From positions 9,114,001-9,178,000 of the forward strand of contig JAMPIQ010000002.1 in assembly GCA_024699855.1 (NCBI GenBank): a DNA stretch of 64,000 nt. The letters are read 5' to 3'. The notes beneath the pieces were generated by a model. It ran no database searches and had not been told where the DNA came from. It saw nothing but the letters and a program-made list of their open reading frames with translations. Shown in pieces: positions 42,837 to 53,800 of the stretch (position 1 is the first letter of the stretch; every line of letters begins with the position of its first letter). A program made the position numbers and the translations under genes. The DNA is from Aphelenchoides besseyi (lineage: Eukaryota > Nematoda > Chromadorea > Rhabditida > Aphelenchoididae).

Positions 42837-44292
42837 TTACGACGCGTCCATGGAAATTACTTCATGACAAACACCGGGTAAAAGCGACTGTTTAGTACCG
42901 TGCGGTGTGCCGGGACTTTCAGTTGCAAGTTCAACATCCACTGTTGTACCGTTTTTGCGATTTTTTCGTCTTTGTCGCTTTGCCAAACCAACCTAAAAAT
43001 TGTTCGATTAAATCTTAGATGTTATCCCCAATCGAAACTTACCATTTGACATATCCAAAGCCACGGGATTTTGCGATTTTCCAAAAACTGATCGACTTCG
43101 TGAGTTTCAACGTACGGAACATTTCGACTGCGCAACTCCGAACATGTACGTTTTATTTGCTCCTCACTAAGACCTTTGCTGAATACGCACAACACTCTTC
43201 AATAAACACTAATTTCTCGACATACCAACAGTCTCGAATCACACACGTGAAGAACTTCAATTTGGATGCGTCTCTTGCAGTCGAAGCGACACAGATGTCT
43301 AAAGCTAAGCCACAAATAAACAATGTGTTGATGCGATCATCTCGCAGAATATTCTCCAAATCGGATCTGAAATTCATTTTCAATTAATCTATTGCTTGCA
43401 ATCCAAATACAAACTTGATTTTTCCGTTGTTATCTGCAAAGCCACTATACGCATCGACATAGATGTCCGTTCCCTTTCGTACATATTTTGCTCCATCAAC
43501 ACGCCGAACACTCGCATTCAAGTCGGCACCCCATGAGTTTTCAACACAATGCGACGGATACAACACCTGAATAGCCAGTTGACTTAATCTTCTGGATTAG
43601 AATGCTCACTTGTCGACAATTCGGTTCTTCAAACGTCACCACATCGAAAGGCTTCAGCTTTCGGCTTTTGTCTGTCTTTTGCATTATGCGATCTTGGTTT
43701 CGACAATGTTCGTAGAATGAAACTTTGCAAACGTTGATCAAAAGCATATTCTTTGACCGTTTTCTTACTGTGATTTGACGGATGCCAATCCATGGTGTAA
43801 ACAACAGAATCAAAATCTCGATGACGAGAAAGAAGATGGTTAAGCAACGGAATCGCTTCTTGGGGATCTTGTTGTGCCCGACCTTTCTTCAAATTTACCA
43901 ATCAATGTCATTTCAGTCAAACGATGAAGATAAACGTTCATAATCGAACTTGCCTTAATTGCTAAGGATCCGTCAACAAAATCGTTCTGAAAATCGACAA
44001 CAATCAACGACGACCGCATGTGATTGATTGTACGCACGATTTTCTTGTTTACTTGTTCAGTTTCCTGTTTATTCAAAACGCCGTCTTTGTCCTAAATCTC
44101 TTCGTTTTAAGGTCCCATTAAAAGTATGTAAAGACAGTAAATTTCGCAGTTCGTTACCTGATCGAAGACATTGAATATTCGAAGCATATCTTCATTGCTC
44201 GGCGATTCATCGACCACTAACGAGCGAATAAATGCACTGAACGTTTCGAAGTCGGAATCTGATGTCAATTTGGATATAGCTGGTGGACTCAT
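42837..44292 (-). CDS. Nicotinamidase with N-terminal EF-hand
   Basis: Hydrolyses nicotinamide to nicotinic acid for NAD+ salvage; isochorismatase-fold hydrolase. ATG at 44292. After the first intron the reading FDQDKDGVLNKQE is a textbook EF-hand loop (Asp at 1, 3 and 5, Gly at 6, Glu at 12), as in animal nicotinamidases such as fly Naam and worm PNC-1. The catalytic core follows: SLIVVDFQNDFV (Asp), VYTMDWHPSNH (metal Asp/His), YPSHCVENSWGADL, KYVRKGTD (Lys), YSGFADN and ICGLALDICVASTARDA (catalytic Cys). The Asp-Lys-Cys triad is complete. The tail (RQRRKNRKNG.. to stop at 42837) is polar. Introns are about 40-65 nt. Confidence 0.93.
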
Positions 44293-44758
44293 TTACTGAA
44301 GAGGAAACGATCATTGATCTGATCGTTGGAATACCTACCGTTATTTGTGACGTAGTTTGCGAGCGAATTCAAATGAACACGGATTTCAACGGTGACTAAA
44401 ATCGACTGTCAATTGCGTCCACCGACTTCTCCACAGTTTTGAATGTGCCGGAAAACGGTTGGTTTGCGATTAAAGAGTATTGAAAAGCGGAAGTGGCTGC
44501 CATAAATCGTCGATTTGTACACATGAGTGATTCGGTTGCGTAACTTGGAACGAGACTGCCATACGCACACGATTGTAATCTTAACTTTGAAGCTTCAAAG
44601 TTTGCATTCTCAAGTCAAAAATTGTGAACGCAATTTCCCTCACAAATGACTTTTCAAGAATCTCAATATAAAGTGATTTCGTTTGACTTTAAAGCTAAAA
44701 GTTACAAACATTTATTACCAAATAAAACCAAATAAAAAATTGTCAATTTTGCTTATTC
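44293..44758. other. Intergenic between nicotinamidase and zinc-finger gene
   Basis: Under 0.5 kb. AAATAAAACCAAATAAAA near 44.72 kb is on the plus strand, so it is not a poly(A) signal for the minus-strand neighbour. Nothing else is recognised. Confidence 0.5.
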
Positions 44759-47611
44759 TTAGTGTTCGTCAGATTCTTGTCGAGCTCGTGCCGGTTGATG
44801 AATTACACGTTGAATAATCAACGGATCTTGATTTGTGTTTGTCGGATTCCCATAAGTCGGTTGTGTCTGAACAACACGCATAATACGCTGAGTGTATGCT
44901 AAATTATATCAATTGACGATCATCACATATATACTAACGACTTACGTGCAACACCCTGCTGATTGTAGCGACTTTGAGTGGCCGGTGAAGTATATGTTCC
45001 AGAAGTGGGCATTTGACCGGCACGATAACCTTCAGGTACTCTTCCACGAATCGTTGTTGCTTGATTGCCCGAACGAAAAACGTTTGAACGAGCATTATCT
45101 GAGCAACAGTTTGTAAGCAAAAAGTTCGATCAAATTTGAACTCACATTGCGAAGCGCTCAATTTCGTAATCTGAATACCTTCTACCGAAGTTGAGTTTCC
45201 GCCATGCTGAGACGCGACATTCAATGGTGCAAGTTGAGCGGACAAACTATTCGCACCGAGCTGCGAAGTACGACGTGGACCGTCGATACGCGATTGATAA
45301 GTAGTTGTATTGCCTGCAGATGAAGGAACTCCGGCTGAATAGTGGGTTGTGCTACCAATATTACCGCTTTGTGCTGGACCAAGTGCCGTGACACGAATCG
45401 TTTGGCCCGGACTACTAATCGTATTCACACGACCACCTGATTGAGCAACTGTTGACGTCGGTAAAACACGTTGATATTCGTGACCAATAGGTTGTCTGTA
45501 GAGTTGTTTAACAGATTTCTGTTGATAGAACGCCTACAATAACAATAATTATTCATATAACAGAATTAAACATACTCCTCCGTTGTAAGCTTTGTTTGTT
45601 GCACGTCTTTGTGGTTGAGGTTGATAGCGCTCATAGAATGGTTGAGCTGTGAATGTACGAGCAGCGGCTGGACGTGACGATCCCTGACCATTTGCGCCGT
45701 TTTGATATTGTGGATCATTGATGAGCTGTGATTGCTGGGTCGCCGATTGAGCTGGAGATGACGAAGGTTGAGATGACTAAAAATTTTTAGTGTAAACAAA
45801 GTATTTTAAATTTGCTCAAAACTCTTACTTGCACTACGATAGTAACTGGTGAGGCTCCATAATTTCGAGGTGAAGAACTGTGCGCTTGCGAAGATACGTT
45901 CAAACCCGTCGATGATTCGTCGTTTGATTGGACGGGCTGTTGCAGATGATAGACGGTTTGTTGAGCAGCAGAAACCTGCGGTTGTCCTTGTTGTGCATGA
46001 TTGATTGTTGTATAAGCTCTTGATTGAATATACGTACGCTGTGGAAGTGGAGTTCCAGCGGTTTGTTGTGCCGATGAAGAAGAATGAGCAACTGTGACTT
46101 GCCGTTGAGTTGCTGGAGATTGGACGGTAAAATAACTGGCAGAAGAAACACTTCCCGTTGGCGTGTTGACGTTTTGATTCGATGGAGATCGTGGTGGAGC
46201 ATTTAGCAATGCATTCTAAGTAGATATAAAATATCCGATGAAACTTGTAAACTCACTTTCACGGATCCCATTGTTGATGTGGTTCCCATTTGTGATTGGT
46301 TGGTGGAAGAAGGTGCAAGTTGATTGTTTGAATATGCGGGTGTTCGAAGTACTTGTTTCGATAAAACTGTACGCACGGTAGTTGGTGAGTCCGTATCATC
46401 TAAATCATACATTTGCATATGAATATTTTGAAGTTAAAGATTACCTGTTGGTCGTGTATGATGATCGGCAACGTGTTTTCGTAGATTTGCTTGAGTTTTG
46501 TATGTTTTTGGACAAAATTCGCATTTGAATTTTCCGTCCAATAAACGCGATACATTCATCGATGGAGTCGATGGTGCGGTCGAATTTCGAGACAACGTAC
46601 TTGGCGATAAACTCGTAAGATTTCGATTGAGAATATTTTCTTCGGAAGGAGTCAACCGCAAACCAGATCGCACTGGAGTACTGGGTGTAGACGGCGAGTT
46701 GATAATCGTTTCACCACTGGTCATTCGGTTGGCAGGAGCGTTGAAAGTGGCCAAAGAACCGATGACGGGCACGTTACTCGGCACAACGTCTTCTTGTTTG
46801 CTAAATTGTAATTGGACTTTCGGTTCTGGAGTTTTGACAGGTGAAGAAACGTGCGGCGTAGTTACTGTTTCTAATGGCATCGTAGATGCACTCGTTGTCG
46901 CCGGTACTGGATTGGCTCGATTTGACTGCTGAGCTCCGATGTTGTGAACAGAGCGCATATGATTCCTAAAGTTCAATAAGACAATAAAATTATCATAACA
47001 CCAACCGCAGTCCTGAGCTGTTTTTGTATGAACGTTTGCAGTTTTCAACTGTACAATGGAACTTACGTATTTCAGCACTAAAACAACTGTTAGTGCAATT
47101 TCAGTATAACAACTCACTCGTTTTCCACCGACTTTGCATCAGAAAGCTCCGCGTTCTTAACTGGCGCCACTTTCTTGGCCGCAATCACCTGTGTGTTGAT
47201 CTGCGATGGTCGTTTCCGGTAGTTAATGAACTTCAATGCAATCGGTTTCTTTTCCGACGGTGAAGCGGTGTATCCCGATTTGTAGGGATTGAGGCTGAAG
47301 GCAAAAGAACGTGAATACGTGAAAGTCGAATTTACCGGAAAAATCCACTCAATTTCAACGGCTGATTACAAATGGCGGCGAGACGATCTTGGAAGCGATC
47401 CGAATCGCTGTCTTCTCCATACTCCTGCATACTGTTTTCCAGTTCGTTGATCTCGTCGTTCCTCCTCGAATCTCCATGTCCTGAAGAATGAAGAAAAAAA
47501 CTAAAGCTCAAACTCACTCATGTGAATATTTTCGGTGTGACTGACAAAATCGTAGACATTTTGGAATAGCGAATGACAGTTATTGTAAGTACAAGAGAGT
47601 AGAGTGTTCAT
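44759..47611 (-). CDS. C2H2 zinc-finger protein with long Gln/Ser/Thr-rich tail (JAZF1-like fingers)
   Basis: Probable nuclear transcription factor. ATG at 47611 gives MNTLLSCTYNNCHSLF then DFVSHTENIHM, a C-x4-C...H...H finger completed across the first intron. A second finger is FHCTVENCKRSYKNSSGLRN then HMRSVH (exon joins at 47.05 and 46.97 kb). A third, near 46.5 kb, is FKCEFCPKTYKTQANLRKHV then ADHH. The first two fingers, with C-x4-C spacing and an N-terminal position, recall JAZF1. The rest, 46.4-44.76 kb, is Gln/Ser/Thr/Pro-rich and split by short introns: TVQSPATQRQVTVAHSSSS, QYQNGANGQGSSRPAAR, and a tail ending ARQESDEH. Low-complexity tails of this kind often act as transactivation or phase-separating regions. 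Target genes are unknown. Confidence 0.8.
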
Positions 47612-47945
47612 TGAAATTTCGATGAAAAGAATTAGAAAAAGCGACAAAAACTCAACTCGCTGAGCCAAAAAATTCCGAACGTCGTTCAGTTTACTTCATT
47701 GATTTTCTGGGACGCAAAAATTCTGAGGACGAGAATGAACGTTCATTTCTTTACACTGGAGATCTCTTTCTATACTTCCACATCAGTCGATTTATTGCTG
47801 CGAAGCATCGATTCGAGAAGTAAGTTTTGTTATTCAACCGTCAATGTTTGCAGAAAAATGACTTCAGATTTTATGAATTCGATTTAACATAAACACGTAC
47901 ATTATTGTAACACAATTTTCATAAATGAACACTCTAAAAACGTTC

Positions 47946-49349
47946 TTATGATTCAACTCGATCTCTGTCGCCCCATTGTTCGTCCGGCAACTGTAAGTTC
48001 GCTTGATCGTCCTCGAAGTCGTCGTCTATTCCCTCGATGGGGTAACGAAGGATCGCTGCTACCCCCGTCAGTTGTCCCAATTGCTCTCCACTAACGTGCA
48101 TACTCGAGAAGATCATCACGGTAACTCCCTGCTCTCGTGCCTGTTCCACCAAATAGACGTACTTTTTGCGTTGTTGTATATTTCGAGAACGAAACAACAA
48201 ATCCGATATCATCAGCGTTTCAATTGCTAGTTGACTCAAAGCCAAATTAACGTGATTGTAACCGTAGACAGCACGCGCCGAATCGTTGTTCATTAGGTCC
48301 ATGAACGTATCAAGAGCTTTTACTTCAGCTTGTGCCTTAGAATCAAAAGTTTGAAGGATTTGAAACATAAAAACTCACTTTCGTATCCGAAATTCGATTA
48401 GCGACTGCGGGATCGGCCAAAACTTCTTTCAAGGCGTGCTTGAACCCGCTGGTTGAATGAACCAAAAGAAATTTGCTTCGATTTTGTAGAATGTCCTTTG
48501 CATTCACTTTTCCAGCTTCTTCCATTAAGCGTTCCAACAACTGTTCTTTAAGAAAACCGGGACTTGCGATGATCACACACTTCAAGTTCTCCATAACAAC
48601 ATGCTTCATGAAAGCTTGAACAATCATTTCGAAAAAACGACTTAAACTCTTGTCGTGTTGTGAACTGAAGCCTTTTCTTTTTCTTGCAATCTAGAAAGCT
48701 GGAAATGAACACGAAATTTTCGATCAATCTACCTGAACATCAATCTTCGACTTGACCACAGTCATTGTCGATGTGAGCAAACAAACATTCGCCAAGCCCT
48801 CGTGCATAACCACAGCTGCCACATCAGCTACGTGCGTGATGTCAGCCGAGTTTTGCAATCGCTCCAAGTCCATCGAATCCCACACTTCTTTTGTCAACGT
48901 AAACTGGCGATTAATTTCGATATCCAACGTGTGATAGGCCCCCATTCGAACATGTTCATTCTCCTGTATGTTTTGACCTGATAAAAAACAATAAGCACAC
49001 AAAAAGATTACTTCCAACCTTTTAAATGAAGAGTACAAACGGTCGGATCGTAGGTGATCGTTTCCACCAAAATCGTTAATGTCACGTGAACACGTTGACT
49101 GTTTTTGCTTCCCGTTTGCGTTTCCGTAGTCACTTTGCGAAGAGTCGAACAGCGAACATTATCACCGGGTCGAATTAAATTGTAAACGTGCCAAACGTCT
49201 TCTTCTTCATCACAAATCAAAGTCACAAAACTAAAACAAAAATGGTTATCGAACTTTCGAAATGCAAGAATTAGAATAAACAAAGAAAAAAGTTCATCGA
49301 TTGCTTACCCCAGACCGTTTCGATCGATATGTCTCCGTAGAATTTTCAT
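47946..49349 (-). CDS. PELO: Pelota (Dom34), ribosome-rescue factor
   Basis: eRF1-related protein that, with HBS1, releases ribosomes stalled at mRNA ends. ATG at 49349 (MKILRRHIDRNGLG), then the Sm-like N-domain WHVYNLIRPGDNVRCSTLRK and GAYHTLDIEINRQFTL. The central domain, DVAAVVMHEGLANVCLLT, KSLSRFFEMIVQAF and IASPGFLKEQL, lacks the GGQ of eRF1, as expected. The C-domain has AEVKALDTFMDLM, IETLMISDLLFRSR, IFSSMHVSGEQLGQLTGVAA and an acidic end. Stop at 47946. Introns are 40-65 nt. It ends 334 nt from the zinc-finger start. Its ATG is 44 nt from the ATG of a small divergent plus-strand open frame. Confidence 0.95.
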
Positions 49350-49393
49350 ATCGACTGGTTCCAGTTAATTCCGCTAAACAAGTCATAACTAAA

Positions 49394-49540
49394 ATGGCAG
49401 ACGAACAAAACACCAACGTAACCTGCGAAAAACTCCCTTTCGAAATGGCGCTCCGAAAAGTCGTTTCAATGTTCGAACGACCGTTGGCTTGTGTTTTTTA
49501 TTGGCCGTTGAATCCGAGCCTTAAATTCCTGTGTAAATGA
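49394..49540 (+). CDS. Small open frame divergent from Pelota (48 aa or first exon)
   Basis: MADEQNTNVTCEKLPFEMAL then RKVVSMFERPLACVFYWPLN. A soluble acidic start is followed by a basic/aromatic stretch and a hydrophobic run, then TGA. A donor-like gtaaat lies at the end of the frame (LKFLC|gtaaat), so this may be only a first exon. The FERPLACVFYW run is faintly like the hairpin start of reticulon-homology (RETREG/ARL6IP) proteins, but that is a guess. Sharing a 44-nt gap with Pelota implies a bidirectional promoter. Confidence 0.35.
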   Translation: MADEQNTNVTCEKLPFEMALRKVVSMFERPLACVFYWPLNPSLKFLCK

Positions 49541-50817
49541 CAAGCAATGTTCGTCGATTACAAGAATGTTCTTATACGCGAGTTAGTCGAGACTGTGAAT
49601 TGGTTCTCTTGCGAAACGAAACAACGTTTTATTGCTTAGAATTTATTCGATTGTACATTTTGAGTTCTAGCACTAGTTGTTGTAATCTGAAGAGGACAAG
49701 CACAGTAGAGAGGAGTCGAAGAAAAGGTATTTACAGGAAGAACGTTCCGGGACAAAGCAATTTTCGTGTAGAAATCTATGTATTGTGTGGAACAATAGGA
49801 ACGACAAATACCTGCATCGTTTCAAAGCAATCACTGATGTCGACATCAGAAACAAACAAGCGACTAAGACACAGAACAATTGAAAACATTTTGTAAGGCC
49901 ATTAGCTCTAAGGGCACTCTTATTATTGGACCTAATTAGACTAATAAATCAAAACAAAGACAACAATCAAACTGAGGCACATTCGTAGTATAAGTCGTTT
50001 TTGAAACATATTCCTGTCAAACTTTTACAAAAACCATTATCTAAGGCATAGGAACGGTAACAACAAAGAATTCTGAAGCAAATCGTGTTGAAAAGTAACC
50101 ACAAATAACTGCTAGTGGCAGATACCCGAACGGGACGTCCAATCCCAAGCACAAATTAACGGCACCGACGCACTGAAAGTTTCTCAAGTAGGACAAGGCC
50201 ATGGAATAGATGTTCGAAAGTGACAATTAAAATAATGAACGTACAGCAAAAAGAGGAAATTAAATCACATTTAATAGAAAAATCAAAATACAAAAACGTC
50301 GGCAGTGTGGCTATTACAAAGATTGAAGGCAACAGGAGCCAATTTGTAACGTTGGATAATCCCGTAATCAATAACCACTTCACCATTTCAGATCGGACTT
50401 ATCCTTTGAAGTCTCCGAGATTCGCGTCTGTCCACGGTGTTGAAGTTGATTAATCCCTGAATAAAGAGAAACAGTTAATTTCTCCATTCTGATCACAACA
50501 ACGAAAACAAACACAAATCTCAACTCAAGTTGACTATCATAACTATTCAAACGGACATTAGCCGTACTATCTAATCAAATCGAATTGCAATAATTTGCAC
50601 GATCACCTGTTCTGAACTAACTATCGACTACAGAAACACATCCGAATCACGCATCCACAATCAACTTAATGTACAAACAACACCTACGAGGAAACGGTTT
50701 TTACTAGATAGAAACGACAATAACAAAATATGAACAAAAGATATCAAGTCAATAGCAACATAATAAAAACATAACCCGTAGCAGAAATAAAAACATCTCA
50801 TCACACTCCGATGATAA
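49541..50817. other. Unassigned region between Pelota/divergent ORF and PMCA-B
   Basis: 1.3 kb. A plus-strand frame at 50236-50453 (starting MNVQQKEEIKSHLIEKSKYK, ending HGVEVD) and hydrophobic minus-strand frames overlapping it (50386 down to 50041) compete, and neither has a known motif. Either could be exons of an unrecognised gene. 50.46-50.82 kb is AT-rich and probably 3'UTR of PMCA-B. Confidence 0.35.
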
Positions 50818-53800
50818 CTAACGTTCTAGTTCTCGCTCCTTGGCAATGCGCAGACGTCTGTAGGATTGACGAAAACGATCACCCGCATTCAACGTGAGTG
50901 ATGATGGATGCGAGCTACTTGCACCGGACTGGAATGCACGAACCACACGCATCTACAAATAACTATTGTAACGTCCATACACTTGCAAATAGTTTTAATT
51001 TGAATGTCATTTTGAGACAAAACCTTCAGTTTCAACTTTCAATTCGATCGATTTAAAAAGGCGCAAAAATCCCGACAATACACGTGCTGCGACCACGTTC
51101 ATCTTGTGTGTATCTCCAGGTGCACACTGCATGCACGTTCAAAACCACCAATACAACAGATATCGTCGTGTTGTCAACTGACCTGAGTTTGAAGCCGAGT
51201 TAGTCCGAGCAGCCAAAGAATCTGACCCGGTCGAGCACCAGAGTGAATGGGCGTGATTCCACCAACTTCTTTGCTTCCTGCATGTCGAACTTCCGGAATG
51301 TCGTATTCGCCGGTCACCAAAATAGACGTGGGTTGCACTTCGCCGCGGCCCAACGAGAAGAATTTGGGAAGAACGTTGCTTGGAATCGTTGCAATTACCT
51401 AAAATGAACTGATGATCGTGAATTTGGATGTGCAATGTTGTCGACGATTTTACAACAAATTGACAACAATCAAAGCAAAGCGGCACTTTAAAAAAGGCCA
51501 CAGGTAGATTGTAAACAAAACCAACCTGTCCCCACAACAACTCGCCCAATGCAAATGCTACGCAGATTCCCCATTGAACAAGATCTAGTGGAGCTGTCGA
51601 GAACCAGCGACCACCGTATTGAACGATCAGTACTTGCGAAATCAAAGTCCCAATCCAAATGACGCAGAAAATGGGATTCGAAAATAGTCCTTTGAAAACG
51701 TTTCGTTCTCCGTGTATTTTGCGCGAATTGATTTCATTGCACAAAGTCATGAGCACAAATGCGTTAAAAATGATCGTAAAATGTTTCGATGGTGGAGCGT
51801 CGAATGATGCACCACGTCCCAGATCTGTGTTCGGAATGAATTTCTCGCCAAAGAAAAGTATAAGGAAGAGAACGGCCAACTGATACAGCGCATGGCCAAC
51901 AATATTTTTGACCATTGTCCGTGAAATTAGTGATTTTGTTCGTCCGTAGGGTTTACGTTTCAGCAAATCTTCAGTTGGCATCTCAGTTGCCAGTGCCAAG
52001 GAAGCCAATGTGTCCATGATCAAGTTGACCCAAAGCATTTGAACGGCACGTAGCGGTGAATCGTTGATTGCGCAAGCACCAATAAACGCAATAGTTACTG
52101 CGACAACGTTGACAGTCAATTGGAATTGCAAGAACTTCGAAATCGAATCGTAGACGTTCCGACCCCACATCACGGCTTTGACAATCGACGTGAAATTGTC
52201 ATCAGTCAAAATGATATCACTCGCTTCTTTTGCGACATCCGTTCCAGCAATACCCTAGAAAATAGGACTGTGAACGTTCTTTAAAAACTGACTAACCATT
52301 GCAAATCCGACATCTGCTTTCTTCAATGCTGGTGCATCGTTAGTTCCATCTCCGGTTACCGCAACAACTTCGCGATTTTTGGTGCATTTACTGTCAATAA
52401 TACCCTTTACAAGAACATATTTGTCCGATGGTTGAGCACGAGCCAATACTCGAAGGTTTGGCCAAATAAGATCCAATTTTTGCTGGCTGACTTGACCGTT
52501 TGAATCGCGAATTCTACAAATCAAAACGGGTATTTTACTTCGTATTTGAAGTATTTACCGAGCGTTGAATTCTTTGCCTTCCAACGCCAAAAAGTCTGAG
52601 CCAGGCTTTAAGATTCCACAAGCCGTTGCAATCGAACGTGCAGTATTGATGTTGTCACCGGTAACCATACGAACAGTAATTCCCGCCCGTTGACATTTGT
52701 CGATTGCATCACGTACCTCCGGTCGAACTGGATCCTGAATACCGACAACTGCAATTGCAGTCATTCCCTCGCGAATTGTTTCTTCGTCTTCCAAATTCAT
52801 GTTCTCATCAAATAGATACTAAAGTTCGCATGCTAAGAACAACAAACAACGGATTTCTACCTCATTCTCGGCTGGATCACCAGTCACGTAGTCTTTGTAC
52901 GCTAAACCGATCGTGCGTAGTCCATCAGAAGCCATTGGTTCGATTACACTTCTGTTCATGTCTTGAAGTTGTGCTTCACCAAAGTTTCGTATTTCGCCTC
53001 CTACACCCAACATGTATTTACATCTTAACTAACAATCGTATGTTCGTATGCATCGGATTTCTAACCTCGCTAAAATAATTTCCGACGCGCCTTTAGCGTA
53101 AATTCGGTAGCCACCACCTTCTCGTCGCACCACAGTCATCATGCTCTTACGTTCCGAGTTGAATGTGTAAACCTTGACAAGTGATTCTTCTGGAAAACGT
53201 TTTCTCATCGCATCGTAACTTTGTCCAAGGTCCATAACGAGACCCAAAAGTGCGCATTCCGTTTTGTTACCAAGCTAAATTGATTGGAAGTTATTAAATG
53301 GAACATGATTCATGACATCAAATAGAATATAAATTACTCATAAAGCATACAAAAGCTCTACATTTCCGAAACAGACAATGCTTCTGATGTTTGAGAGCAA
53401 AATTCGTCAAAAAGCATCTGATCAAACAGGTGGCTAATCGAAATCTCGCGTTTCCTAATCCTTTCCCAACGCCGAGTATAAAGACTTTCCGTTACTCATC
53501 GACTTGTTGATACAATCTAATGAAACCAGTGCTCATTAGTTTCGCAGTGTTTCTCTTCATATGTTCAAAATGTGAAGCTGTGCGATCGAAACGACAGTTC
53601 AGTCCGTTTTCTCGGTATATCTGTGGTGTCGCTCCATTTCGTTTTAGTTCGGATATACGTGAGTGTCTTGGATGAAATGAAAAACAAATGTTTTAGCATG
53701 CAATTACTACGCAATCTGTCCGAATGGCGGTTTCATGATGAACATCGGCTGTAGAAACAACGACACATGCCATCTGTATCGAGTCGATTCGATATGCATG

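Noticed and set aside
46498..46932. 144-residue plus-strand open frame
   Set aside because: It is antisense to the zinc-finger and Ser/Thr-rich exon of the C2H2 gene and has no motif of its own.
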